Under the pieces are notes generated by a model. The model was not told the origin of the DNA and ran no database searches. It saw nothing but the letters and a program-made list of their open reading frames with translations. Both the position numbers and the translations under genes were made by a program. A stretch of DNA of 64,000 nt. It comes from Spirochaetaceae bacterium. Lineage in GTDB: Bacteria; Spirochaetota; Leptospiria; Leptospirales; Leptonemataceae. Positions 16,480-24,973 of this stretch are shown here, piece by piece; the first letter of the stretch is position 1, and each line of letters begins with the position of its first letter. The stretch lies in the NCBI GenBank assembly GCA_002730875.1, contig PCBI01000010.1, positions 62,001 through 126,000 of the forward strand, written 5' to 3'.

Positions 16480-18291
16480 ATGATTTCAATCGGACGAGAA
16501 ACGAAAGTGGCCAGGGGGAATTCCTCCAATATAAGGAATTCTTTTGAGCCCGGAACCGAATACTCAGCCCCATTTGAACAGATCGCAGAACCTGTTTTAG
16601 CCGGTCGATTCTTTCAGCAGAACACCGGGCGAACGAGACGAAGATTGTCGGAACTCTCCCGGCTAGCAATGGCTCTGGCCCTGATTACCGGGTTTTCGGC
16701 TTCGGAACTGGCGGCCGTGGAAGATTGGTCCTCCGACAGCAGCTGGCTCGAGGGCTTTGTTGTATTCGGAAGCGCACGATTCCGACCGGAGTTCCGTGCG
16801 AACGGAGATTTCAATCGCAAGACCGACGATACAAGCGAATTCGCAAGCAGCAAAATTCAGCTTGGCATAGCCAAGGATCTCACAGAAGACACAAAGGTTG
16901 TATTTCGGCTACAGGACTCCCGGGTCTGGGGAGGAAGCCCTACTTCCGACACCGGTTTTGCGGCCAACCCGGCTACTTCGGAAAGCTTCCTGACTGTAAG
17001 AGAAGCCTATATCAAATCGGATAACCTTCTGGGGCCGCTTGGGATCAAGATGGGACGCCAAATACTGAACTACGGTAGCGGGCGTCAACTGGGACGCACC
17101 GACTGGAACAACGTGGGCCGGAGCTTCGACGCCATGGAATTTCACTGGCAACTTGGCCCCTGGAAATCCTCCCTCATTGGGGCGGTCCTGGCCGAAGAAG
17201 ATGCTGGCGCCGGTTTGAGTCCTACTCTGGGCCGATCCAATCCTTCTGGCATCAACTTCAACTGTGATCCCACTACCCGGGCCTGTACCGTGAGCGCCAC
17301 TACACCCAGGGAACTGGACGATGCCTACATGGCCGCCATGTACAACGAGATAAAATTTCATCCGCAGTTCCAGGCTGAGCCGTACTATATTGGCATTTAT
17401 AAGAAATGGATCCCGGCCAGCACATCGCCTTTCCCTGGATTGCCCATTCCCCCAAAGGCCAGGGACCGACAAAGGGACAACCTGCACACCATTGGTCTCC
17501 GGTTTACAAACAAGACGGTAAATGGTAAAAGCGCCTCGCAGTACTTCGATTACTCGCTGGAGTTTGCGTACCAGACCGGTTTCAACGGTCAGCGAGTACA
17601 GGCAGCCTGGGACATTCTAAATCAGACGGCACCCAACGGCGATCCAATATACACTGAACGACAATACTACGATGCCTACGTCGCCTACGCTGACATCGGC
17701 ATAAGGCCGGTAGAGTTTTTACGAATTGGCCTCATAGCCGACGTGGCTTCCGGCGACCCGAACCGCAACGATGCGGCGGTGGCAACCTACACACAATTGT
17801 ATCCCACGAATCATGGCCCCATGGGGGATATGGATATCATTGGCTCCCGAAACATGATTGCCCGAGCCATTCGTCTGGATTTTGCGATGGGCAAATTCGG
17901 GAACTTCAAAATAGCCTACTGGCATTATAAGAAGCATAAGGCGCAGGATAGCTTCTACGCGAATGGCGGTGGAGTGGCCAGGGATGCGGACGGGGAACTG
18001 CTCAGCACCGAAACAGAGAGCAATGCGCGCTACGGTGAAGTCCTGGATAGCTCCGGCAAGATTTCGGAAAACTCGGTGGCCCAGCTGAGCACACAGCTAT
18101 TTCACGAATATAATGTAACCTATGCTTTCAAGGCAAACGGGCTCAGTTTTGCATTCGGATATGGTCAGGCTCATGCCTTGAGCTCCATTCGCCATCGAGT
18201 AGATGAAACCTATGTCCGACCGGATCTTCGGGAGCCCGCTTTCGACCCCAAGAGCCACTTTGGTTATTTCATGCTGACCGCACAGTTCTAG
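16480..18291 (+). CDS. Alginate-export-like outer membrane porin
   Basis: A beta-barrel outer membrane protein resembling the alginate export / AlgE-type porin family. A signal peptide is visible but starts late: RRLSELSRLAMALALITGFSASELAA at about residues 54-79 of the longest frame, so the true start is probably downstream of 16480 (a TTG at 16645 or ATG at 16669). The barrel shows alternating aromatic and charged strands, IKMGRQILNYGSGRQLGRTDWNN, and ends in an aromatic residue (GYFMLTAQF), as barrel proteins do. Its stop overlaps that of the convergent SDR gene at CTAG. The substrate is unknown. Confidence 0.75.
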   Translation: MISIGRETKVARGNSSNIRNSFEPGTEYSAPFEQIAEPVLAGRFFQQNTGRTRRRLSELSRLAMALALITGFSASELAAVEDWSSDSSWLEGFVVFGSARFRPEFRANGDFNRKTDDTSEFASSKIQLGIAKDLTEDTKVVFRLQDSRVWGGSPTSDTGFAANPATSESFLTVREAYIKSDNLLGPLGIKMGRQILNYGSGRQLGRTDWNNVGRSFDAMEFHWQLGPWKSSLIGAVLAEEDAGAGLSPTLGRSNPSGINFNCDPTTRACTVSATTPRELDDAYMAAMYNEIKFHPQFQAEPYYIGIYKKWIPASTSPFPGLPIPPKARDRQRDNLHTIGLRFTNKTVNGKSASQYFDYSLEFAYQTGFNGQRVQAAWDILNQTAPNGDPIYTERQYYDAYVAYADIGIRPVEFLRIGLIADVASGDPNRNDAAVATYTQLYPTNHGPMGDMDIIGSRNMIARAIRLDFAMGKFGNFKIAYWHYKKHKAQDSFYANGGGVARDADGELLSTETESNARYGEVLDSSGKISENSVAQLSTQLFHEYNVTYAFKANGLSFAFGYGQAHALSSIRHRVDETYVRPDLREPAFDPKSHFGYFMLTAQF

Positions 18292-19166
18292 GTCAGACTT
18301 TCGCTGAGTTCGCGCAGGCGGTCCCCGGTAGCGGGATCGTTCGTCACAGCCAGAGGGACCTTGCGTTTTTTGCCGTGGAAGTAGGTGCCCGAGGGACCTG
18401 GATCCGGCAGACTGGCCAGTTGCACCAGGGGGCCGGCGGCCTTTTTGGGCGATTTGCTGATGAGTCCCCAGATGAAGTGCACCGCCCCCGGATATTCGCG
18501 CACCAGCGATGTATTCACAACCCCGGGATGAAAGGCGTACACGGATATGTTCTTTGATTGGAGCTTGCGAAACAAATCCATTGTGTAAATGACGTTGCAC
18601 AATTTGCTATCGCAGTAGGCCTGAAATCCGCTGTAGTTTTCCTTTCGTTCCAGCGGAGCGCCGCCGTTGAGGAAATCCGTTTTTGCCCGATAGTGAAGGG
18701 CGGAAGCCACATTGATAATGCGCGAAGGAGCATTCTTGCTCAGCCCATCCAGCAAGGCCTCGGTCAGCCAGAACGGCCCCAGATGATTCACAGCGAAGGT
18801 AGCTTCAATTCCATCGGCGCTTTCTTTTCTTTCTGGATGAAACACCCCGGCGTTGTTGATTAGAAGGTCCAGGCCCTTGTGGCGCTTAGTGAAATTCTTC
18901 ACGAATTGTTGGATGGACTCTTTCGAAGACAGATCCAGTTCGAAGAGCTCTACCCGGCTTCGGCCGGATTTCATCTGAATCTCGCGCTGCACCGCCTGTC
19001 CGCGAGCGATATCCCGAGCAGTGATGACCACCTGCGCGCCCAGTTCCAGAAGTCCGATGGCCGTTTCCTTGCCAATGCCGGAAGTGGCGCCAGTAATCAA
19101 GCAGAGCTTTCCTTCGATGTGTTCTTTCTGGAGATTTCGTAGCAGGGAGTCATCCTTTCGCGCCAT
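18288..19166 (-). CDS. Short-chain dehydrogenase/reductase
   Basis: A 292-residue classical SDR resembling retinol-dehydrogenase or WW-domain oxidoreductase types. The NAD(P)-binding motif ITGATSGIGKETA, NNAGVFHPE, the catalytic serine in INVASALHYR and the YCDSK catalytic Tyr-Lys pair are all present, with FHPGVVNTSL after them. The preference for NADP is suggested by the basic residue in TARDIARG. I choose the ATG at 19166; a TTG two codons upstream is possible. It converges with the porin gene and their stop codons share CTAG. The substrate is not predictable. Confidence 0.88.
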   Translation of the reverse strand: MARKDDSLLRNLQKEHIEGKLCLITGATSGIGKETAIGLLELGAQVVITARDIARGQAVQREIQMKSGRSRVELFELDLSSKESIQQFVKNFTKRHKGLDLLINNAGVFHPERKESADGIEATFAVNHLGPFWLTEALLDGLSKNAPSRIINVASALHYRAKTDFLNGGAPLERKENYSGFQAYCDSKLCNVIYTMDLFRKLQSKNISVYAFHPGVVNTSLVREYPGAVHFIWGLISKSPKKAAGPLVQLASLPDPGPSGTYFHGKKRKVPLAVTNDPATGDRLRELSESLT

Positions 19167-19261
19167 AGGCAAATCCGGACCCGGCCGGCATTCCTGTCAA
19201 GCCAGGACCGAATTTCACAACGTCTTTGAAAGGCCCAATCCGTCAACTGTCCACACAAAGC

Positions 19262-19297
19262 AAAACAGCCAGCCCGGGTTGATCCGCGGACTGGCTG
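19262..19297 (-). terminator. Intrinsic terminator downstream of the FecR gene
   Basis: Read on the minus strand, CAGCCAG and CTGGCTG form the stem, followed by TTTTGCTTTG. It lies about 35 bp after the FecR-type stop codon, within the 160-bp gap before the SDR gene. Confidence 0.6.
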
Positions 19298-19331
19298 CGT
19301 ACATCTGCTTACAACAGAAGCCCTTTTACTA

Positions 19332-20051
19332 TTAGTAGTCGGTGGGATCGGGACTGTTATCAGTAGCCAGATCGGTCATGCGATGACACATGGTGCAGTC
19401 CTTCATTTTCGGATCTTTGTCGATGATTGGCTGGAAGGCATTGTCCACTTTGAGACCGTCGAACAGTTCGCGAAAATCGTTTGTTTCTACCTTGCCCTCT
19501 TCATTGAAGTCGTTGCTAAATCCTTGATTGAGGTCTTCGGATTCCTCGCTGTCCACATGGCGAGTAGCCACTGTTCCTTCGCAAACACAGGTGGCGCTTC
19601 CGTTATGGTCATGGCTTACAGAAAACTTGGTTCCGCGAACCGATGCCACCGCCGTTGGGCTGACAACGGTCACTCCCTGATCGGATTTCTTCTGCACATC
19701 GATCCAGGTAAAACCCTTCTCCAGCTTCACTTTCACGGATTCCGGTCCCTTCTTGAGGTTTTCCAGGACCACATCGGTCTTTGGGCCCAGGCGAATCTCT
19801 TTTCCCTGGTAGATGATCACCAGACTGCTCTGCGGACCGGTCTGGATTCGATCGTTGCTCTGGATGATTGTCTTAAGCTTAAGGGGCTTGAAATCGCCCT
19901 GCCCCGCTTTCTGGACTTTGGCCAAGCCCACAAGGCGGGTAACCAGAGCCCGGTCCTCCGCCTGCAATGCAGACGTCATAAAGAGAGCAAAAAGAACAAC
20001 AAGACCGGCAAACGGCCGAGAGCCCCTTGCAAACGGAGTTCGGTAATTCAT
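19332..20051 (-). CDS. FecR domain protein with C-terminal CxxCH motif
   Basis: A 239-residue exported protein: signal peptide (LVVLFALFMTSALQA), then a FecR domain (about 33-165) with the hallmark VTVVSPTAVASVRGTKFSV and a short CVCEG segment. The C-terminal tail holds Cys219-Thr-Met-Cys222-His223, the covalent heme c attachment motif, followed by a DPTDY end. FecR domains usually bind surface ligands or sense signals; a single CxxCH at the end would make this a monoheme cytochrome if it is matured. AGGAAGG precedes the ATG, and a terminator lies downstream, so it is a single-gene unit. Confidence 0.82.
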   Translation of the reverse strand: MNYRTPFARGSRPFAGLVVLFALFMTSALQAEDRALVTRLVGLAKVQKAGQGDFKPLKLKTIIQSNDRIQTGPQSSLVIIYQGKEIRLGPKTDVVLENLKKGPESVKVKLEKGFTWIDVQKKSDQGVTVVSPTAVASVRGTKFSVSHDHNGSATCVCEGTVATRHVDSEESEDLNQGFSNDFNEEGKVETNDFRELFDGLKVDNAFQPIIDKDPKMKDCTMCHRMTDLATDNSPDPTDY

Positions 20052-20143
20052 AAATACACCTTCCTACAATTTTAGCGTCGGGTTTGACACTTATACCCCA
20101 CAACACCTCTGAGAGGATGATTTGCAACCTTTTACCAGAAATT

Positions 20144-20185
20144 GCGCAAGGCCCGAAGGACCACAAAAAATCCACGGGAGCAACA
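20144..20185 (+). repeat. Degenerate fragment of the hairpin repeat family
   Basis: This piece of the 231-bp gap 20052-20282 repeats part of the units at 22.1 and 27 kb: an imperfect GGCCC-GAA-GGACC hairpin (20150-20162), an A-rich spacer, and an exact CACGGGAG box at 20173-20180. The following stem and the CGAGCGTACCTC box are missing. I see nothing else in the gap. Confidence 0.65.
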
Positions 20186-20282
20186 CTGTAAGAGGACCAG
20201 GCAAATGGCGGCAGTTGTAGCCGGAATCCTCTCAGCACATTTGACGTTTTACCTTCACAAACACAACTCTAATAGTTCACCC

Positions 20283-20669
20283 CTATTCCATGAATGCCGC
20301 ATGAAATCGAAATTCCATGCGAGCCCCCAGGGCTCCGGCCAGAAGTAGATAGCGGGAGTCCAGTTCGAAATAAGCTTCGGCTTCGTCCCCCGCATCCATT
20401 ACGCAGGCCACTCGTACCTCGTGTTCGCGAGCCAGTTGTCGCAGGCTTCTTCGCACCGGCGCCAGTCGTCGCATCAAGTCCTTTACATGCTCTTCAATGG
20501 GCTCATTTCCTGCCGGACGGCTGTTAATTTGCCAGATTCCCTTGCCCCAGGCATCTCGCGGAATAATCCGGTCCGGCTCCATGCCCAGAATTCGACTTAC
20601 ATCCTCGGGATGCAGCTCCGCGCCAGAAACAGTAAGAATGGCCCAGCCTGTTGTTACTCTGTTTGACAT
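20283..20669 (-). CDS. DUF4279 domain protein
   Basis: A 128-residue soluble protein with the features of DUF4279: an opening beta strand WAILTVSGAELHPEDVSRILGMEPDRI, a tryptophan-containing strand GIWQINSRPAGNEPIEEH, a leucine-rich helix LMRRLAPVRRSLRQLA, and a final beta hairpin. The family has no established function and is often seen next to toxin-immunity or regulatory genes. It diverges from the FAD oxidoreductase gene with about 50 bp between the starts. Confidence 0.75.
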   Translation of the reverse strand: MSNRVTTGWAILTVSGAELHPEDVSRILGMEPDRIIPRDAWGKGIWQINSRPAGNEPIEEHVKDLMRRLAPVRRSLRQLAREHEVRVACVMDAGDEAEAYFELDSRYLLLAGALGARMEFRFHAAFME

Positions 20670-20721
20670 TTGCGGCTTTTTCCTGTAACTCTACCAGCAC
20701 CTTCGCGAATCCACACTGCCC

Positions 20722-22101
20722 ATGAAAGAACCGGCGCTCGTAATCATTGGAAATGGCATCACCGGAATCACCGTAGCCAGAACCGTCCGAAAGCAATTCA
20801 AAGATGTCCGTATTCGTATAATATCGGATGAAACCGACTACTTCTTTTCCCGTCCGGCCTTAATGTATATTTATATGGGCCATATGGAAGCCAGGCATAC
20901 CGAGCCCTATGAAAGAAGATTCTACGATGATAACTACCTGGAACTGATCAAAGGCAAAGTAGAATCCCTGGACCCGGAATCCGGACAGATCACTCTTTCC
21001 AACAGCCAGATCATTCCATATGATTATCTGGTTCTGGCCACCGGATCCATTCCCAATCGATTTGGCTGGCCCGGGCAGGATCTTCAAGCGGTGCAAGGGC
21101 TTTATTCCATGCAGGATCTGGAGACTCTGGAGCACTGGTCCGCCCAGGGGATAGACCACGCTGTTATTGTAGGAGGCGGGTTGATTGGCATCGAACTGGC
21201 AGAGATGCTACATACCCGAAACATCCCGGCCACGTTTCTGGTTCGGGAGAGCCACTACTGGGGCAACATTTTGCCTCCGGAAGAGTCAGGATTGGTAAAG
21301 AAACAAATCGATGCGCATCATATTGGCCTCAAATTAAACACCGAGCTCAAATCCATTGAAGCCGATGAAAATGGAAGAGCTCGAGCTGTAGTCACCACGG
21401 ACGGTCAGGAGATACCCGCCAATTTCGTAGGGCTCACCGCCGGTGTTCGCCCCAACCTATCCTTGAGCCATCCCTCCCTGGAGACAGGCCGTGGCTATTT
21501 GATCGACTCTTACTTCCAGACTTCGCAGGACAAGATTTATGCAGCCGGGGACTGCGCACAGTTGCGCAATCCGGATGGAAGCCCGGGGCCCGTGGAACAG
21601 CTTTGGTACACGGGTCGCATGCAGGGTGAATCTCTGGGCAAGATCCTGGGGCATCGAATCCAACAGGAGCACGACCTCCAGATGAGAAACGACATTGTAG
21701 AAAGGGATCAAGCAACTCCGGGAAGAAGCCCCTATGACCGAGGCATCTGGTTCAATTCGGCGAAGTTCTTCAACCTGGAGTATCAGACCTACGGCTTCGT
21801 GCCCGCACAGGTGGATGCGGAGCGAACCTTCTACTGGCAACATCCGGGTAAGGACATGTGCTTTCGTATGGTCTGGAGCGGCGATGCCCAAAGCGGCGCC
21901 GTTACGGGATTCAATGTATTCGGGCTAAGGTACAGACAGAATGTTTGTGAAACCTGGATCGCTGAAAAGCGCAGCCCGGCCTTTGTGATCGAGAATCTAA
22001 AGAAGGCAAACTTTGACCCCGAGTTCTTTGAAAGACCGGAAAGGAAGATCCAAAAGGCCTTCAAGGAGTTTTTGAAGAAGGCCGCGCCCGCTTCCGCGTA
22101 A
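20722..22101 (+). CDS. NAD(P)/FAD-dependent oxidoreductase
   Basis: A 459-residue flavoprotein of the class II pyridine nucleotide-disulfide reductase type, similar to nitrite- or rubredoxin-reductase subunits. The FAD site is IIGNGITGITVART (about residues 8-21), the NAD(P) site VIVGGGLIGIELAEML, and the second FAD motif KIYAAGDCAQL. There is no redox-active CxxC, so electrons should pass to a partner protein. A C-terminal extension of about 130 residues is unlike simple family members. The next gene encodes a membrane ferredoxin, a likely partner. A 236-bp hairpin-repeat array separates them. Confidence 0.85.
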   Translation: MKEPALVIIGNGITGITVARTVRKQFKDVRIRIISDETDYFFSRPALMYIYMGHMEARHTEPYERRFYDDNYLELIKGKVESLDPESGQITLSNSQIIPYDYLVLATGSIPNRFGWPGQDLQAVQGLYSMQDLETLEHWSAQGIDHAVIVGGGLIGIELAEMLHTRNIPATFLVRESHYWGNILPPEESGLVKKQIDAHHIGLKLNTELKSIEADENGRARAVVTTDGQEIPANFVGLTAGVRPNLSLSHPSLETGRGYLIDSYFQTSQDKIYAAGDCAQLRNPDGSPGPVEQLWYTGRMQGESLGKILGHRIQQEHDLQMRNDIVERDQATPGRSPYDRGIWFNSAKFFNLEYQTYGFVPAQVDAERTFYWQHPGKDMCFRMVWSGDAQSGAVTGFNVFGLRYRQNVCETWIAEKRSPAFVIENLKKANFDPEFFERPERKIQKAFKEFLKKAAPASA

Positions 22102-22110
22102 AGACGTCCG

Positions 22111-22337
22111 GCGAGCGTAACTCTAAAGTGCGGAGCACTTTTGGCGGTCAGGATGACCACAAGCGGCGAAGCCGCGCAACAGAATTCACGGGAGCCCCAT
22201 TGCAGGAAGCAATGAGGCGAGCGTACCTCCAAAGTGCGAACCACTTTGGCGCGGGCAGGATGCCCGCAAGGTCCGAAGGACCGTAAAAACTATCACGGGA
22301 GCGAAGCTACACGACGTAGCTTCGCGAGCGTACCTCT
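22111..22337. repeat. Hairpin repeat array A, about two units
   Basis: The CGAGCGT box starts at 22112 (variant), 22218 and 22325, so the period is 106-107 bp. CACGGGAG boxes lie at 22187-22194 and 22294-22301. Between them are perfect or near-perfect stems: AAGTGC-GGA-GCACTT, GGTC-AGGAT-GACC, GCGGC-GAA-GCCGC, CATTGC-AGGAA-GCAATG, GGGC-AGGAT-GCCC, GGTCC-GAA-GGACC, and a 9-bp stem with ACGAC loop. The last CGAGCGTACCTC ends one base before the ATG of the ferredoxin gene, which has no Shine-Dalgarno of its own. Confidence 0.85.
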
Positions 22338-23699
22338 ATGACCAACAACCAAATGAATTCAGTACCATTTAAAGCATTTCAACCCTACAACCTTATGGCC
22401 ACGGCGCTGATTACGATAAGCCTGGCCGTGCCGGTGTTGAGCCTTGCCGGATTTGCCGTGCCGGCAGGAGGGCTGTATCTCGTTTTTTTTCCCGGGCTCC
22501 TTTGCCTCGGCTTCTTCATGATGGCCGCGCAGAGAGCCTTGTCCAAACCAGCCGGGATAGACAATCATGGGATTTACCAGAGTAGCGTCACCGGACGCGG
22601 GCTGGCCGGAATTCTCCTGGGCGTCGTTATCACCGGGCTCTATGTGGTGATCTATTTCGGAAATCGCATCCCACTGGGCGACGGCACAGTGCATTCCCTC
22701 TTTCAGGAACGGCTCTACAACTACTTCAACCCGGTGAGCGAATTCATCCGAAACAAGCCTGCAGATAACTGGTTCTTCTACAGCCTGATGTACACGCTGG
22801 CGGTTTTCGTTTTCGGCGTCCGAATGATTTTCAAACATCGTCATTCTCCCTACCAAATCATTCGCACGATTTCGGTAATGGTAGTGCAAACCGGATTCGG
22901 TTTCCTTATACCTTATCTGCTGGTAGCCTTCGAGAAGCCGGAATTCTACTTCAGCTACTTCTGGCCGCTGAAGCCGGAATATCTTTACCCTTCCACCTGG
23001 CCTGCCCTTGCTTCCGGCGCTTTAGGCACATTCTTTTCCGGCGAAGCGCAGGTGATGACCTACTTCCTGGTTTTCGGCGCCTTTATGACCTTTGTGGCCA
23101 CCCCTATCCTCACCTATTTCTTCGGTAAACGCTGGTATTGCTCCTGGGTATGCGGCTGCGGCGGCCTTGCCAATACCGCCGGCGATCCGTTTCGACAACT
23201 GAGCGATAAATCCCTGAAGGCCTGGAAGCTGGAGCGATGGATCATCCATTCTGTTCTGGTAGTTATAGTCCTGGTCACGGGAGTTCTGTGGGCCAACTCC
23301 TTGAGCGATGGGCAACTCTTTCCGGAATGGGGGGTGCCGCTACGCGAAGCCTACACATTTTATATTGGGATGATATTCAGCGGCGTTGTGGGCGTTGGTT
23401 TCTATCCGTTGCTGGGAACCCGGGTCTGGTGCCGGTTCGGATGCCCCATGGCAGCCATCCTGGGCATCATTCAGAAGTTTTTTTCCAGGTTTAGAATCAC
23501 TACCAACGGAGGGCAATGCATCTCCTGCGGCAACTGCTCGACCTATTGCGAGATGGGCATCGATGTGCGATGGTATGCGCAACGAGGCCAGAACATTGTA
23601 CGGGCTTCTTGCGTGGGTTGCGGCATGTGTTCCGCTGTTTGCCCCAGAGGCGTCTTGAACCTGGAAAACGGAATCGTTACAGCCCGGGTGCCATCGTAG
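22338..23699 (+). CDS. Membrane-bound 4Fe-4S ferredoxin-type protein (NapH/NosR-like)
   Basis: A 453-residue protein with about eight hydrophobic helices and iron-sulfur motifs. In the membrane part, WYCSWVCGCGGLAN and TRVWCRFGCPMAA are the paired cysteine signatures of NapH/NosR/RdxA-type proteins. The C-terminal region carries two 4Fe-4S motifs, CISCGNCSTYCEMG and CVGCGMCSAVCPRG. It probably moves electrons between the membrane quinone pool and a soluble partner. The FAD oxidoreductase just upstream is the obvious candidate. Its ATG directly follows a repeat box (TACCTCT) that resembles anti-Shine-Dalgarno sequence, an unusual leader. Confidence 0.85.
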   Translation: MTNNQMNSVPFKAFQPYNLMATALITISLAVPVLSLAGFAVPAGGLYLVFFPGLLCLGFFMMAAQRALSKPAGIDNHGIYQSSVTGRGLAGILLGVVITGLYVVIYFGNRIPLGDGTVHSLFQERLYNYFNPVSEFIRNKPADNWFFYSLMYTLAVFVFGVRMIFKHRHSPYQIIRTISVMVVQTGFGFLIPYLLVAFEKPEFYFSYFWPLKPEYLYPSTWPALASGALGTFFSGEAQVMTYFLVFGAFMTFVATPILTYFFGKRWYCSWVCGCGGLANTAGDPFRQLSDKSLKAWKLERWIIHSVLVVIVLVTGVLWANSLSDGQLFPEWGVPLREAYTFYIGMIFSGVVGVGFYPLLGTRVWCRFGCPMAAILGIIQKFFSRFRITTNGGQCISCGNCSTYCEMGIDVRWYAQRGQNIVRASCVGCGMCSAVCPRGVLNLENGIVTARVPS

Positions 23700-23819
23700 T
23701 TTCAGGAAGTTCCACCGGGCAACTACAGGATAGCCTGAGGCGGGTGCGGCCCGGATAAAGAGGGTGCGCCTCGATTCATGACCTCCCCGTCCAAAGCGCC
23801 GTCGCAGCCAAAAAGGCCC

Positions 23820-24953
23820 CTACCCAATACAGAGGAAGTCCACTTCCTGCTCGAAGCCATTCTCCTGAAGAGCCCGCTGGATGATGCCCCGGGCGCCGCG
23901 GGCGTTCACGTACACCAGCACAAAGGGGCGCGGCGAATCCGCATACAAATACTCGGGACTTCGCACGGCAATCCGCACTGGAGTGGCCCGATCAGAACGA
24001 TGGGTGTCTGCTTGAACCGTTTCGCCTGCTGGGGATCTTTCGTAATCGCCCCCGGGGCTTTCTTCGGACATGCGTGCCATCGGCACACCGCTGGATTCCA
24101 GCAAAGAGGGCTTGATATCCACGTAGTATTCCGGTATCCAATCCGGGAAGTGGTCTTCGAATCGACGTCGGGATCGCCGACTGGCCCCCCAGACCACCAT
24201 TCGCCGTTCGGACATTCGCTTATGGAGAGCCAGGTCCCGGGCCAGATACTCTTTTCTAAGTTCGTGAAAAGCCTGCTTGCTGTATCTATGGTCCTTTCGG
24301 GAAAGCTGGTTCTCGCTTACACGGTATTGAAGCAGGGTGTCCGGTAGCTTCTCCACTCGCATGCCTGCCTGAAGACATCGCAAAAATAAATCGTAATCTT
24401 CCGGGAAGGGACCATCCCGATATGCGCCCAGGGACTTCAGCGAATTCACCGGCATGGCCAGTGTCGGATGTTGTAGCGGGCACTCCACATATCGATTGGC
24501 AAGAATGTCGGATTCGCAGACCAGATTGTTCTGCCAGGCGAAGTATTCCTGTGCACCCGGGCCCGGATTCCCCACGGGCTCCACCAGACAGCCAGATACA
24601 TCCACCTCCTCAAGATGCTCCAGCTGCCGCTGCAATCGAACAGGGTCCATGATGTCATCCGCATCCATGCGCACGAAGACCGGAGACTGACACAGGCTCA
24701 GACCTTGATTGAGCGCATCCACAATGCCCGCACCCTTACTTTGAACCAGGCGAATGTCAGGCCAGACGAGACCCTGCCCTTTTCGGGATTCCGCCACCGC
24801 GCGAATCAATTCCGAGCCCTGATCAGTAGATCTATCGTCGATCAGGAGTATCTCGAAGTACGGGTAGCTTTGATTCAGAACAGATTGCAGGCAATCATTC
24901 AGGGTATTTGCTGCATTGCGAAATGGTATGACTATGCTGGCTGCGGGTTTCAG
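23820..24953 (-). CDS. Family 2 glycosyltransferase with apparent CTG start
   Basis: A 377-residue GT-A glycosyltransferase. Reading from a CTG at 24953 gives a perfect family N-terminus: KPAASIVIPFRNAANTLNDC, then FEILLIDDRSTDQGS with the nucleotide-binding Asp pair, VFVRMDADDIMDP (the DxD-type motif) and GPFPEDYDLFLRCLQAGM with the catalytic acidic region. A stop codon lies two codons upstream of that CTG, and the first conventional start (TTG at 24809) would cut off the first strand and the DD motif. The C-terminal 130 residues are a second, unrecognised domain (MVVWGASRRSRRRFEDH). It follows a secreted-protein gene by about 20 bp. Confidence 0.8.
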   Translation of the reverse strand: MKPAASIVIPFRNAANTLNDCLQSVLNQSYPYFEILLIDDRSTDQGSELIRAVAESRKGQGLVWPDIRLVQSKGAGIVDALNQGLSLCQSPVFVRMDADDIMDPVRLQRQLEHLEEVDVSGCLVEPVGNPGPGAQEYFAWQNNLVCESDILANRYVECPLQHPTLAMPVNSLKSLGAYRDGPFPEDYDLFLRCLQAGMRVEKLPDTLLQYRVSENQLSRKDHRYSKQAFHELRKEYLARDLALHKRMSERRMVVWGASRRSRRRFEDHFPDWIPEYYVDIKPSLLESSGVPMARMSEESPGGDYERSPAGETVQADTHRSDRATPVRIAVRSPEYLYADSPRPFVLVYVNARGARGIIQRALQENGFEQEVDFLCIG

Positions 24954-24973
24954 TAGTCAAAGGCTGATGACGC

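Noticed and set aside
24809..24811. TTG start for the family 2 glycosyltransferase
   Set aside because: It would delete the first beta strand and the Asp-Asp pair that are clearly encoded upstream in the same frame.
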